A DNA stretch of 64,000 nucleotides from Buddleja alternifolia (Eukaryota > Streptophyta > Magnoliopsida > Lamiales > Scrophulariaceae). The stretch lies in the NCBI GenBank assembly GCA_019426215.1, contig CM033402.1, positions 7,999,246 through 8,063,245 of the forward strand, read 5' to 3'. The position numbers and the translations under genes are program-made. Below are positions 1 to 12,566 of the stretch, piece after piece. A model generated the notes under the pieces. That model saw only the letters and a list, made by a program, of their open reading frames with translations, had not been told where the DNA came from and made no database searches. Position 1 is the stretch's first letter, and every line of letters begins with the position of its first letter.

Positions 1-3000
1 TATGATAAGCCTTTACCAATAAAGAAAATAAAGAGAGTATCATACCATGCTCGAGGTGTTTGCTTAAGGCCAAGAGGTCCTTATCTAGCTTGTAGATCAT
101 ACTCTTGCCATGGTTGTTGATGAATCTTAGAGGCTGCTCTACATAAACTTCTTCTTGGAGTTTACCATTCAGGAAAGCACTCTTCACGTCTATTGATACA
201 CTATGAATTTGTTGAACGTTGCATATGCTAGAAACATGCGAATTGCTTCAAGACGGGCGATGGGAGCATATGTCTCATCAAAATCATGACCCTCTTCTTA
301 GCAATATCCTTGAACAACAAGTCTGGCTTTGTTCCTTATAACAATATCATTCTTGTCCATTTTATTTCTATAAACCCATCTAGTCCCAATCACTCCTTGG
401 TGAGTTGGCGTCGGTACTAGCGTCCACACCTTACTACGCTCAAACTGATTCAACTCTTCTTTCATGGCCTCAATCCAACTAGGATCACTTAGCGCTTTAT
501 CCATTTTCTTAGGTTCCATTTGAGATAATAAACTCGCAAACATGATCTCATTGAACGTAGCGGCTCTAGTCCTCATAGGAGCTCCAATATCTCCAATAAT
601 TTGATCTGGTGGATGATCACGTAGCCATAGTCTATCTGGATGGAACGGGTTTAGAGGTTGTTGTGGCGCTTGATCTTGCATTACATTCCCATTAACCTCT
701 TGCACAGGCATTACAGGTTCACAAATACTATTTTGCTCTTGGTGATCATTCTCTTCATGATCACCAGCAGATCTTACAACATTATTCTTAACCTCATGAG
801 TAACCTTAGGAGCGGACACAAAGATCTCATCATCGTCGTCACTTTCATCATCAATAATCAATTTTGACGCTTGATGACACAATCTTCAACTCCTACATCA
901 TTAGTGTTAACCTTACTCGGCTCTTGGTTAGCATCATCAAAAACAACATGAATAGATTCCTCAACCTTCGATTTGATCTTATTAAGGATGCAGAAATTCT
1001 TTCCATTTTTGGCATAGCCTCGAAAGATTCTCTTATCCGCTTTAGGATCAAATATCTTCAGGCTTTGGGATCCATTATTAGGAATAGACCATTTTGATCC
1101 AAAGACGTGAAAATATGAGACATTTGGCTTACGTCTCATCCATAGTTCATATGGTGTTTTGCCATGCTGTTTGTTGATCATGAAATAATTCTGAGTATAA
1201 CACGCAGTATTGATCGCTTCGGCCTAAAATCTTGGAGCAAGCTTGGACTTTGCTATCATCATCGTAGCGGCTTCCTTTAGCGTTTTGTTCTGACGCTCAG
1301 CAACACAGTTCTGTTGAGGAGTTCTAAGAGCTGAATACTCATGATGTATTCCATTCTCTGCAAAAACTTATCAACAACCTTGTTAGTAAACTCAGTACTG
1401 TGATCGCTTCTTATTCTTGCAACTTTAAGATTTTTTAAAGTTTGAAGTTGCCAAATAAGTATTGTGAGCTTGTCACATGTTTCATCTTTAGATGAAAGAA
1501 ATTCCACCCAAGTAAATCGAGAGAAATCATCTACTATCACCAAAGTATACTTTTTACCACTCACATTAATCGTTTGAACAGGTCCAAACAGATACATGTG
1601 AAGTAGTTCAAGTATCCTAGAGGTAGATAGACAAGGTTTTCTCTTGAAAGATGATTTGACTTATTTGCCCATTTGACAAGCGTCACAAAGGTTATCCTTA
1701 TGAAAAGGTCCTTTAGGTAGTCCGTCTACAAGATTTAACGTTATAAGCTGAGAGATTGTTTTAAAGTGGAGGTGATTCATTTTTCAATGCCATAACCAAC
1801 CCATTTTAGATTCATTTTTAGCCACGAAGCATGTTGTGTTATTATCAATTGTTGAACCCCAATATACCAAATAAATATTGTTTGTTCTTTTTCCTTTCAA
1901 TTTAGTAGATCCAGTCTTAGCTTCATTAATATAGCAATAGTCACTAGAAAATTTTATTTCGAAACCTTTATCACAAAATTGACTTATGCTTAAAACCCTC
2001 AACGTAATATACATCACTTATCATCATGTTCCCCCTATGCACAGTACCTATACCTTTGGTTTTACCTTTGGAGTTGTCACCAAATATAACCTGAGGACCA
2101 TTGGTAGCTTGGTAGTTGATCAAGAGATCATTTGAGCCTATCATGTGCCTTGACGACCCACTATCGATGTACCAAATAGATGTATCGGCTCTGGCTCTAG
2201 GTACCTGCAATCAAAGGTCAGTTCTAGTTCTTTTTAGGTACCCATTGTGACTCGGGTCCTTTCAAATTAGTAGTGTTAGTCTGAATTAGAACTTTGGGAA
2301 CCCATATTTGCTTACTCTTCATTGCGGGAGGATTAGCCTAATTGGGTTTCACTTTGTGTTATGTATGTTTCTTGGTGCATAATAGTATTCTTGATTATAT
2401 AGTAATCATAATCCCAATCGTAATCATAATCATCATAGTATTGATAATATGACCTTGATCGTTGTGGATATTGACACTTGTATTTCCTTGGCGCTAGCTT
2501 AGGGTGCATCTTGGGCGCTTGACGCTTAGCGTTTGATTCACAGTGGTAAGGTTTCTCCTTGGCTTTTTGAGCATTTGGATAAAACTTTCTTTGTGAATCA
2601 TTCACTTTTGCCCGTCCCTTGCCTGAGTCAGCTTTGGTTTTCTTATTTGGCCTCGTACCATTGTCCTTTAGTTCAATAGATGTTTAACTTTTTGAACATT
2701 TCTCAGCAAAGAACACACCCTTTCCTTACTTGTTTGTCGTAACATTAGATTTGTTTGGTTGTATATCGAATTTGTTGCATCCTAAACCAGTCTTTTCACC
2801 AAACAATCTTGTTACCTCAGTCACATTATCTAGATTTCTTGACGCTTTAGACAATGATGAGACGAGTTACTCTAATATAGCAAGTCTAGCAATTAGCTCA
2901 GCTTCTCTCTTGACTACCATACCAAAATCACCTTTCAACTGAGTGATTTCAGTCTCGAGTGATTGGTTTTTCTCAATGCATTGTTGTTGAACTTACAACT

Positions 3001-3300
3001 CTGCTTTGAGCGTCATGTTTTCACCTCTGAGCACTGATATCTCATCAGAGTGATTTTGATATAGTCTGGCGGCATCTTGACAATCTTTATAATATTCTTT
3101 TACTTTGTCAAGCAATTCTTCATAAGAGAGAGGATAAGCTAATTCAGTATTTACCTCAGATAGTGAGTCTGAAGACGCTTCATCATCTCTGGCCATGAGA
3201 TAGATTAGCACTGAATTATCCACTGGCTCATCATCATTATTGCTCTCTTCTGAAGACTACAAATCTTCAGGTGTGGGCGTCAATTCTGATTCCGCTAGCA
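1..3300 (-). pseudogene. Copia pol remnants: protease, integrase, reverse transcriptase
   Basis: Going down the minus strand: a coiled, acidic gag-linker block near 2993-3223; an aspartic protease with the DSGSS motif (WYIDSGSSRHM) near 2130-2190; a GAG-pre-integrase stretch; integrase core with VDDFSRFTWVEFL and IRSDHSTEF near 1390-1550; integrase C-terminal part (TPYELW, HVFGSK) at 858-1181; and the beginning of the RVT_2 reverse transcriptase (DPSWIEAMKEELNQFE, then GTRWVYRNK) at 298-882. Each block sits in a different frame or is separated by stops, so this is a dead polyprotein. Block order and motifs are the basis for the copia call. Confidence 0.85.
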
Positions 3301-3700
3301 AACCTTGTTGACGAAGTTTGCTCCTGAATTGGTTTCTATCCAACTAATCCTGTCTTATGAGCTTGGATACATTTGGATAAGGGCAATTTACCTGGTAGTG
3401 CCCTGATTTCCTGCAATTATAACCAAGATTAGATTTCATCTTTTGTTCATTTGTTAACCTTGCAGTTTCTAGTTTTGAGACCACTGACGCTGAGAGATTC
3501 TACGGAGAAGACACTTGGTACTGAATAGGCGTTGAGGGAGGAAGGACAGAATATTGAGGCACTTGATACAGTTGTTGAGCGGGAAGAGACGCTTGATAGG
3601 AATTCTGTCCTCGATGCTTTGGAGCTTTTCCTTTTCTTCTCATATTTCAGAAACTTTGGAACCTATTTAGCAACGCTAACTCCTCTTCATCACTAATTTC

Positions 3701-4446
3701 TTACACCTTTCCCTTATTACCCGATTTACCCTTAATAACTGATGCTATTAGCGCTCCAGATTCTATAACTGGACTAACTGAATCGTTTGCTGAATTTAAC
3801 TCAAACTCAAAAGGCTTGAGTTCTGAAAAAGCATCTTCTGGAGTTAGAAGATCCAACATATTCGATTCTCTCATAGCCGTTGTTTTCATCAAAATTTACT
3901 AGGGAGACTTCTGAAAATCTTAACCGCCATTTCCTGATTTTGCAAATCCATGCCTAGAGACTTCAGCTTTGTAACAAGAGCAGTAAATCTTATATCCAAT
4001 TGTTCTAGCGTCTCATTAGGCAACATCTTGAAACTGTTAAACCTTTCCTTGGTAATCGAAAGCTTATTTTCTTTGATTTGAGCTGACCCACCACAGATTA
4101 TAGCCAACTTGTTCCATATTTCCTTAGTCATAGAGCACAACTTGACCTTATTGAACAGATTATCATTATCACCGATGGCAGTATAAAGAGCGTTCCGACC
4201 AACATTATCCAAATTCGCTCTTTGACTCTCATCTGTAGACCACTCAAGCTTCGGCTTTTCAACATAATCGTCAGGGGTCTCTTCTGTGACTCCAGGCGCT
4301 CTAGTGATGACCTTTAAAATTTGAATTAGCCCATCTGAAATGATATCACACATTTCATCATCACAAGAACAAAGATAAGTAAATGCTTTGACCTTCCATG
4401 AGTCATAATTTGACTCGGTCAACTTCGGTACTTTAGCAAATACCAT
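3701..4446 (-). pseudogene. Copia gag (UBN2-type), broken
   Basis: The first open block (4446 down to 3889) starts at the ATG about 85 bases after the PBS and reads like the UBN2/gag-polypeptide family of plant copia elements: an N-terminal FAKVPKLTESNYDSWK block followed by LxxLC, KEIWNKL and a long helical region with ETLEQLDIRFTALV. The next block (3892 to 3701) continues in another frame after a stop, so the gag is broken. Further down (about 3370-3430) a degenerate zinc knuckle is visible (NCRKSGHYQVNC), with its first cysteine apparently lost. Gag would package the element RNA; this copy cannot make a full product. Confidence 0.8.
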
Positions 4447-4532
4447 GATAGAAATTTAAAGCAACTAAATTTTAAAAAAGGATCTAAACAAGTAGTTATG
4501 CTTGGAAATTTTAAAAAAAAATTCAACTTCAA

Positions 4533-4546
4533 CCGCTCTAATACCA
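4533..4546 (-). other. Primer-binding site (initiator Met-tRNA type)
   Basis: Two bases inside the 5' LTR the minus strand reads TGGTATTAGAGCGG, one base away from the common plant copia primer-binding sequence TGGTATCAGAGC, complementary to the 3' end of initiator methionine tRNA. Confidence 0.85.
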
Positions 4547-4548
4547 CT

Positions 4549-6095
4549 TATTGGTCCCAAGTGGCATACGAAAGGGTCTAGAAGGAGGGGGTTGAATAGA
4601 CCATGAAGTCTTTTTTGACTTCAAAAATTTTGCATTCAAAATGTTGTGAACATTTGAAAATGTGGGCGCTTGGCTGAGCATCTACCTGAAAACTATTTTG
4701 ATAAAGTTAACTTATACTCAAGATTTGAATACTATAACCAATTAGGTTTAAGTGTTCAGTTCTTTAATCAGGGTTAGCACAGCAGAATGATTTTAAGTCT
4801 TCTCTTTGAAAGGTTTTAGCGTCACAAAGCTTTATCTTAGTTGTTTTTAGCTTTGAATGATTTTGTCAATGTGTTTACTTAACCGATTATGCAATGATAT
4901 GATAATAATAAAATCGATGGTAGAGTAAAGAACACAATATTTGTAAGGTTCGTTTGGTGGTGTAATCCCTACTATATCCTTCTTCTCCTTTATCACTCGG
5001 AGGCAATCCACTAAAATGATTCTCGAAGAATCACACAGAAACTTCTATAAAATAAGGGAGAGATGGATTTGAATGGCTTGAGCTCCTTGGTCACACAGAT
5101 TTCTGCTCCAAGACACTTTGATCCTATTGCTTCTTTCACCCAGAAATAATGTAAGTATCCAACTTCGACTTCGCTCAAACCCTGAGGGCGGACAAGGGTT
5201 TTGTCTAACTGTTTCTTTGGTTTTTGGAAGTTCAAACAACTTGGAATATCTCAATAGTAGTGTTGGGTTCTTCTGAAAAAGATGTTTGAGATATTGGTTG
5301 ACTGTCTCAGGGATTGGAGAAAAGCAAAGAGAATGTTTGATTTGAATATTCTAGCTTTTCTGAAAGTTTAAGGATTGAGACTTTAATGCAACAGAGTTTT
5401 GGCTTGTAAGCTTGTTGCTGTATTTTGGCTTGTTGTTGAAGTCCTATTTATAGACTTTCTCAGGTAAAGTGTCCGTTGAACACATGGTCAGGTGCGTGTC
5501 TTTCACTTTTACACGTGAACAACTTTCGTCTTTTTTTCCTGAAATTCTGCTGCAAAAAATTGGTGCCACAGACTTGTAAAGTTGACATTCCAATGGGAAG
5601 GCTTCTCCGTACGTCCTGAAGTGCTTATCACATTTAATGCTCTTATCAGCATTTAATACATTTGAAATAAATGCCATTTGGACATTACTGCTCTGAGTAT
5701 ATTTGCATTTAACTCCTTCTCGACTTCGGAATAAATTCAGATGAAATCTTGTCTTAATAGACGCTCATTCAACACTGAATGATCCTTAGCTGAATCTTTA
5801 CATCAACGCTTGGAATAGCTTGACGCTTAGACGCTTGCTAGAAATCTTCATTTTCATTCAAACTTTAGATGCTTGAATCTTCAGACTACTACTGATAAAG
5901 TTACTTAGAATAATATCAGACTTCAGTCTAAGACTACTTAGCCTAACAGTCTAGAATAAAAATAATAAAGTCTTATACAAATATAACGCTCAAAGCCTAT
6001 AAATGATTTCTAATAAAATCAAACTTACATATTTTGGGGTCTAACATAAATCTTAATTGTCATCATCAAAACATATAACAAGAAATTTCTTAACA
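4549..6095 (-). repeat. 5' LTR of the left copia element
   Basis: On the minus strand the LTR opens with TGTTAAGAAATTTC and ends near GGGACCAATA, next to the primer-binding site. Both ends align with the solo LTR at 36662-38372 (TGTTAGGAATTTC ... GAGACCAACA), which fixes the limits. The terminal CA has become TA. The other LTR of this copy is outside the window, so the target duplication cannot be tested here. Confidence 0.85.
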
Positions 6096-8182
6096 GAGCA
6101 TTTTCATATGCTCGCTTTTACCAACTGCAGTCAAAGAAATTCCAAAAAAAAAAAAATCTCATGCAAATAGAAATATTACTGTTTCCAAATGACTGTTTAT
6201 CACTACCAAGGATGTCGTAAAAAATTGATTTGGGAATTTTTGACATGTATAAATTATTCACAATTTTCCAACTTCAAGCTTTGCATTGAGAAATATTCAT
6301 TGACTACTTTGTCAATGAATTATTGAGAATATGCACTTGAGATGCTTCGTTATTGACTATTTTGGCCGGAATATGAATTGAGGGTGCAAGTTGCCAAACA
6401 ATAAACATCATGAAAATGAGAGTGCAATGTGTGTGTTTTTCATTTAAAGAGTGGAAAGTGCCAAAAATTATATTTTATGGGTGCAATATGCTTTACACTT
6501 TATCCTAATTCAATAACACAAATTCCTGTTATAAGAATAAATGATAGTAGCTAGCAAATTAGTTAAATAATGGAAATACAGACATCATCTATTCATCACT
6601 GTTTTGGTTCTGGTAAACAAAAACGATAAATATAAAATATGTATCTATAAAATTAAAACAAAGTATATTTTTGTTAAAAAATGATTTTTGATTTAAGATA
6701 GTTAATGAAGATTTAACCCAAATGGAACCATAATTTATTGAAAAATATTAACAAAGCTGAACAAAAAATTATGCTTAGATTATTCTCTTACCAATTAATA
6801 TTCCAATTTTCTTTCAAAAAAAGTCAACGGAATATAAAATATCAAAAACTCAAAAAATGCCAGAATTAAGAAATTTCATTGCGAGCATTGTGATGAAAGT
6901 AATACGTGATCAAGACAAAAATAATTTCACATTAAGTATAGCATATAGAAGAAGACGAAAAATTAATTCAAAAAAAAAAAAAGAAGAAGATGAATAATTA
7001 TTATAAAAGAATACACTAAACATTAATCAATAGAGAACCAACTCCAGCTGGCCAATAAAGAGATAAACGTTTTATTGGAATAGATGACGGTCCAAATAAG
7101 TTTAAATAATAATACAAAGTCAAATAAACAATTGACATGCTAAATCTTTGGAGAAAGGCTATCAAAACATTAATATAATTACGCAAAAAGAAGATCAATA
7201 ACAAAAATATGTGTGTATTTACTGATAATATAACTATACTATATTAGTAAATCACATTTTTTTCCATAATGATTAATACATAATAAAATATTCATTAAAG
7301 ATTTAAATAATTAATAACGTAATAGGTATAAATAATAGAATAGTAGGTCTCATCAAATAAACTCAGAATATATGCAAGGTATGCAAAATGAAAAATGGAA
7401 GGACAAACTGATCATAAGAATATTTAAATGTTGAAAAATGCATAGATTCAAGAATACAACTATAATAATGATAACATCAAAGCTAAAGAACAAAATAGAA
7501 ACTAATAAATGAAAATGTGAATAACCGCAAAAATAAAAAGATGATGAAAAATTCAGATTGTAGTTATGTCTAAAATAACTTTAAAATGTTTAAGAAACAA
7601 ATGAAAAGATAAAACAAAAGTACGGCCACTTGAACATGAATAAAATAAAAATTAATACAACCATAAAAATAAAAAAAATAAAAATTATAATAAAATAAAC
7701 TCGAAATCTACAGAAAATATATTCAAAAAAGATATAAGAGAAAAATATAAAAATGAAAAAATGATTCAAAATGAATATATATTAAGGTTAAAAAAGCATA
7801 TGGATGCAAGGAATTATATATATATATATATGAGTAAAAATCGATTATATCCTTTCCAACTTATATCTTTAAAAAAAATAAAACTAAAAAAAATTGGATA
7901 ATACTTGCATATGTATGACTGCAAATCATAAGCACATATAAAAATGAGAAAACTTACCATCCCTTGATCGAGTTCTTAATTAGGATTGATTTCTTTCACA
8001 ATTTCACTCAAGAATAAAAACATGCTTACCCAAAATTGATTATAATGTTATGAAATCAAGATTTGTGCCAATTAATGCATAAGAAGGTATTTATATATGG
8101 CATAAGATTAATGTTTCATTTGTAACTAATTTTGAAAAGGAAAAGAAAATTACATTAAGAAACTTCCACTTTGTCCATTAAC
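6096..8182. other. AT-rich spacer, no gene seen
   Basis: About 2.1 kb of very AT-rich DNA with homopolymer A runs (6142-6155, 6970-6982) and a short TA microsatellite near 7815-7831. No open frame above 62 residues and no recognisable protein or RNA. It may contain old, unreadable transposon sequence. Confidence 0.6.
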
Positions 8183-8201
8183 TGAATCCACGATTCTTGG
8201 T

Positions 8202-8735
8202 CCTTGTAGTTCTCTTTCCCCGTCTCTCTAAACCTCTAGCCTTTTTTTTCTTTTCTATTTTCCTCCGCCGGCTATGGCTTGGTGAAGCAATTGTCTACTT
8301 CACCACTGTTACCATCACCATCGTCGGCGGGTTGGGTTGGAGTACCCTTTTTCAAGTTGTACATCACATTTTTAAATCTGACGAGACGAATATGGAACTA
8401 AAGAGACAGAGACAAGTCTGACGAGAAGAAGACGGGTGATACATAAGTTTTTATGTAGCGTTTTAGATATTTTGTTTAATATTTTATTTTCTCTCTCGTA
8501 TGAGAGTTTGTTTTCTCCCTCGAATAAGAGTTTCATCTCTCCTTGAATAGGAGTTGCACAAGAATATAATTTTCTTGTATTCATTTGTAAATTCTTAAGA
8601 TTTATTATCTTCAAGAACTAGACAGTTAATGTTTCAGATGTTCTTACTACATAATTTGAGTCGATATGAATTGTATTGTTCCAGACGTTGTAAACTTTCG
8701 ATTGAATTATATAAAAGATCGATTTAAAAAAAAAA
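8202..8735 (+). mobile_element. Poly(A)-tailed retroposon with 19-bp target duplication
   Basis: A 19-bp direct repeat, tgaatccacgattcttggt, stands at 8183-8201 and again at 8736-8754. Between them lies 534 bp ending in a run of A (8726-8735). A long target duplication plus a 3' A tail is the signature of target-primed reverse transcription, so this is a SINE, a 5'-truncated LINE, or a processed copy of a host mRNA. The 5' part has a 74-codon open frame (8197-8421) that I do not recognise; the 3' half has UTR-like AT-rich sequence with three related TCTC...GAGTTT blocks (about 8490-8555). Source transcript unknown. Confidence 0.8.
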
Positions 8736-8828
8736 TGAATCCACGATTCTTGGTTTGAGAATTGGAAAAATGCATTGGAATTTGAATTATATTAATTAGC
8801 TTCCATAATTGTCAATATATTTTTGAAA

Positions 8829-10412
8829 ATTTTAAAAAAATAATACAAAATTAAATCAAAATTAAGAAAATAATACACAAAAAAATAGTGCTCAGAAAAT
8901 AGCACATTCCGCGCCACGTCAGAGCGGAATCTGCCAGATTCCGCGCGGATTCCGCGCCACGTAAGCGCGGAATAGATTTTTTTTTTTCATATTAAATGGC
9001 ATTCCGCGCCACGTAAGCGCGGAATGGCAGGCCTCTTTTTCTCTTTCCCCCTTTTTTTCCGACTCATTTTTCTCCATTTTTCATGTGTTTTCGGGTTTCG
9101 ACTTGAACATAAAAAATGTAAATTTGAGCATAAACTACTTTTTGAAACAAGAATTGGGTCGTTTCGATGCTCGAGTAAAGAAATATGGCAAGACGAAAAA
9201 AAATAATACCAGTTTTTTTTAATGAATAATGACTTTTTATTTTTTTCCGACTCATTTTTCTCCATTTTTCGTGCGTTTTCGGGTTTCGACTTGAACATAA
9301 AAAATGTAGACTTGAGCATAAAATACTTTTTGAAATAAGAATTGGGTCATTTCGATGCTCGAGTAAAGAAATATGGCAAGACGAAAAAAAATAATACCAG
9401 TTTTTTTTAATGAATAATGACTTTTTATTTTTTTCCGACTCATTTTTCGTGCGTTTTCGGGTTTCGATTTGAACATAAAAAATGTAGACTTGAGCATAAA
9501 CTACTTTTTGAAACAAGAATTGGGTCATTTCGATGCTCGAGTAAAGAAATATGGCAAGACGAAAAAAAATAATACCAGTTATTTTTAATGAATAATGACT
9601 TTTTATTTTTTTCGGACTCATTTATCTCCATTTTTCGTGCGTTTTCGGGTTTCGATTTGAACATAAAAAATGTAGACTTGAGCATAAACTACTTTTTGAA
9701 ACAAGAATTGGGTCGTTTCGATGCTCGAGTAAAGAAATATGGCAAGACGAAAAAAAATAATACCAGTTTTTTTTAATGAATAATGACTTTTTATTTTTTT
9801 TCCGACTCATTTTTCTCCATTTTTCGTGCGTTTTCGGGTTTTGACTTGAACATAAAAATGTAGACTTGATCATAAACTACTTTTTGAAACAGAAATTGGG
9901 TCGTTTCGATGCTCGATTAAAGAAATATGGGTCTTGATAGCAATCCTCGCTCTTCTCCGATCTTGGATTGATTTTCTCAAGACTCTTGCCATATTTCTTT
10001 ACTCGAGCATCGAAATGACCCAATTCGTCTTGCCATATTTCTTTACTCGAGCATCGAAACGACCCAATTCTTGTTTCAAAAAGTAGTTTATGCTCAAGTC
10101 TACATTTTTTATGTTCAAGTCGAAACCCGAAAACGCACGAAAAATGGAGAAAAATGAGTCCGAAAAAAAGGGGGAAAGAGAAAAAGAGGCCTGCCATTCC
10201 GCGCCACGTCAGTGCGGAATGGCAGCATTCCGCGCTTACGTGGCGCGGAATGCCATTTAATATTAAAAAAAAAAATCTATTCAGCGCTTACGTGGCGCGG
10301 AATCCGGCAGATTCCTTACTGACGTGGCGCAGAATGTGCTATTTTCTGAGCATTATTTTTTTATGTATTATTTTCTTAATTTTGATTTAATTTTGTATTA
10401 TTTTTTTAAAAT
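8829..10412. mobile_element. Foldback element with long inverted arms and internal tandem repeats
   Basis: The outer about 370 bp on each side are inverted copies of each other: the left arm runs from an AAAATTTTAAAAAAATAATAC block near 8835 through a set of hairpins into a repeat unit at 9059; the right arm shows the same order reversed from about 10027 to 10412. Each arm holds three short palindromes of the type ATTCCGCG...CGCGGAAT around CCACGT (8906-8930, 8949-8973, 9001-9025; 10196-10220, 10227-10251, 10279-10303). Between the arms is a tandem array. No protein is credible; open frames here are by-products of the repeats. Exact ends and target duplication were not resolved. Confidence 0.8.
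9059..9930 (+). repeat. Tandem array, about 188-bp unit, nearly five copies
   Basis: Units begin with CCGACTCATTT at 9059, 9247, 9435, 9613 (CGGACTC) and 9802, giving spacings of 188, 188, 178 and 189 bases. The third unit lacks about ten bases (CTCCATTTTT region). Each unit contains TTCGGGTTTCGA, GAATTGGGTCGTTTCGATGC and AAATATGGCAAGACG. The last copy is cut at about 9930, followed by a 50-base spacer and then inverted partial copies at about 9982-10150. Confidence 0.9.
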
Positions 10413-11359
10413 TCTCATATATTTTCCATTATTTCAATCAAAGAGTAAATGAGTAATTATTGATTTGGAAACGGAAAAGTGCAATGGGATTCGGATTAGT
10501 ATTAACTAGAATTCAAAATGGCTACCAATCAAAAAATTCTAACAAACATTCCCATAATTGGTTTAAAAGCAAACGGCCAAGGAATCCAATGATCCGACCA
10601 AACTTTCGTTGTCAGGTCATCACCAATTTTCCAACGACTACCCATCTAAATAATATTCGCAGCACCAAATATACTCTTCCATGCAAATGACGGCGCTTTT
10701 CATTTTGTTTTTTTGGATGGTTTTTTGCCTCCGAATTTTGTTTGTCCTATGATTGATGCTGATTTATCATCCGTTTAATGAAATTTATCTCTAAAAACAT
10801 TTTTTCTCATTTTTGTCATAAAAAAAATATTCTCCAAGATGGATATACTAGCCAATTTAGCCTTAACTTGCTCCTTAGGGTAACACTCCTGGTCCATTAG
10901 AATTTTCCCTCCATTTAACCGCACTTGATTCCATTCTTTGTTTTTTTTTCTCCCGTCTATGCTATTATTTTTCCTTTAAAAAAAAATTCTAGAAAAAAAG
11001 ATTTTTGGTCAAAGTTTAGCAATTGGGGTCAACGGACCCCCTTAAAATATACATCCATTAAGCCCACATTTTTGGGTAGATTCCCGTGACTATCCTAATA
11101 CTCGTCTTTTACATGAAAAGGCAAATAATGAACGAAAAAAATTGGAAAGGCAATCATTGTAGGAACTTCCCAACTAGGGCACAACACTAGAAGACTACAC
11201 GTAACAAATTACCTTAGTAATAGGGTAATAAAATGAAAAACTCAATATATATATATATATAGTGTTTTTACAGACTAGAGAACTCTTGGGCGTATAACAC
11301 TTAAGTAGACAATATAGTATTTAATAGAGGTTTGGGGGCAGTGCAATAAGTCTCTTACA
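10413..11359 (+). promoter_or_regulatory. Spacer and probable promoter region of the DUF295 gene
   Basis: Non-coding AT-rich DNA. Nearest the gene there is a TA run (11246-11259) about 100 bases before the ATG at 11360 that could serve as a TATA region. No other element is recognised. The promoter role is inferred only from position. Confidence 0.35.
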
Positions 11360-12327
11360 ATGGCTTCTTCAGTAGTACTTAGTTGTTGTATTTCTCCTCC
11401 GATTAGGGCGGTTCCGAATATCCAGGGACCACCTTCCGACGAATTATTTCATACTAGTTGGATTAATTCACGGAAAGCTGCTGCGCGCGCGGTTGGTGTT
11501 AGATCTCGTAATTATTGGTTTTCTCGGAACGCCGCGGCGGCTGGTAGAAGATCTAGACATAGTTGGATTTCTGCAATCTCAGCCATCGATGATGATATTA
11601 ATGCACATTCTCCTCCTCCACCGAGTAGTACGTTACCTTCAAGAATCTCGCCATGGCTGATGCTACCTCCATCCTTTGAAAATGGCAACACGATGGTTTA
11701 TAATTTCTACAGCCTTAAAGATGACAAAGTAATAACTATCAATAAAAGAAATCCATCAGAAAAAGTTCCTGATGATGAACCAGCAGATGACTCAGAGTTG
11801 AAGGGATCGTCACATGGCTGGCTTGCTTTGTACAATCGCCGCAACTTGGATTTGTTTCTCTCAAATACCCTCTCTCGTCGTCACATTAAGCTTCCCCCCA
11901 TTCATAATTTACCTGGGATCCCAAAACTTAACTTGAATGGTGGGTTCGGGTGCGTAGAGAGTGTGATACTCTCTTCCCCACCCGATGACGAAGACTGCTG
12001 CGCTATTCTGATTTATGCTCCCACACGGCGTCTCGCTTTCTGTCGTCCTCAACTAGGTAGCACCACCCAGTGGACTCCAATAAGGACACATCATGGTTTC
12101 TCAAAGGACTCGTGTGTCTATTCCAGCACACAAAAACTATTCTTCTGCGTGAATAATAGATTAGACTTTGAGGTTTTGGATGTTCGTGATCCTTCCTCTC
12201 CGAAGTGCTTTCCATTGGACGTCCTCCCTGATAGCGACGACGAGGATTTCCCTTGGCACTCATCGTCCCAGGAAGACTGGCTTCGCAAAAAATATATATG
12301 TGACAATACCAAGTTCTTGGTGGTTGC
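11360..12327 (+). pseudogene. DUF295 (organellar-type) gene, 5' part, split by copia insertion
   Basis: From the ATG at 11360 an open frame runs without a break to the insertion point. The first about 95 residues are rich in Ser, Arg and Ala with few acids, as in an organellar targeting peptide. Then come PWLMLPP (about residues 98-104), a FYSL block (116-119) and SSHGWLAL (about 150-157), followed by LSRRHIKLPP, hallmarks of the DUF295 beta-propeller family. No F-box is visible, which fits the organellar DUF295 branch rather than the KIB-type F-box branch (family knowledge). At 12327 a copia LTR begins; read through, the frame enters LTR sequence and stops about 20 residues later. Joining this part to 18255-18753 gives 1467 bases (488 codons plus stop) in one frame, so the gene was intact before insertion. 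Molecular role of the family is poorly known. Confidence 0.85.
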
Positions 12328-12561
12328 TGTTCAAATGAGAGAAAACGAATTGAAACTGAATTCATTTGTATTGATTATGGAAATCTGAGTACAATTACAG
12401 CTGGAAAAGGAAATATATACTAAGCACTTCTAACTAACTAGCTTAACTAATAAGCTGGCTAATTAATGCCTTTTAACAGACTAAGTAACTTTCAAACTAA
12501 TCTGCAAGGTACAACTGTTACAGCTCAAAGTACAAGTATTAAGTTAATTAGTATTTCAACA
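12328..12561 (-). repeat. 3' LTR of copia element
   Basis: Opens TGTTCAAATGAGAG and closes GTATTTCAACA on the plus strand. Contains an extra ACAGCT and an extra GCCTT-type block relative to the other LTR. The DUF295 frame reads into its first bases. Confidence 0.95.
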
Positions 12562-12566
12562 CCCCC

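Larger units (their letters stand above)
1..6095 (-). mobile_element. Ty1-copia LTR retrotransposon, partial (3' part off window)
   Basis: Reading on the minus strand, the order is 5' LTR (4549-6095), primer-binding site, gag, zinc-knuckle region, protease, integrase and the start of reverse transcriptase, which is the copia order (integrase before RT). The sequence stops at base 1 within the RT domain, so RNase H and the 3' LTR lie outside the window. The coding part is broken by many stops and frameshifts, so the copy is not autonomous. A solo LTR of the same family lies at 36662-38372. The base-level ends are firm at the LTR/PBS side and at the outer LTR end, where the motif TGTTAAG starts the LTR. 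Confidence 0.9.

Noticed and set aside
8987..9873. Overlapping open frames of 60-185 residues on both strands
   Set aside because: They all read the same 188-bp tandem unit in different frames, giving recurrent Lys/Phe-rich text. No domain, and the frames follow the repeat period.
9059..9930. Regularly spaced repeats suggesting a CRISPR-like array
   Set aside because: The unit is about 188 bp with no unique spacers between short repeats, the genome is a plant, and no cas gene exists; it is a tandem array in a foldback element.
12003..12365. 120-codon minus-strand frame opposite the DUF295 gene
   Set aside because: A shadow of the DUF295 coding strand; no similarity of its own.
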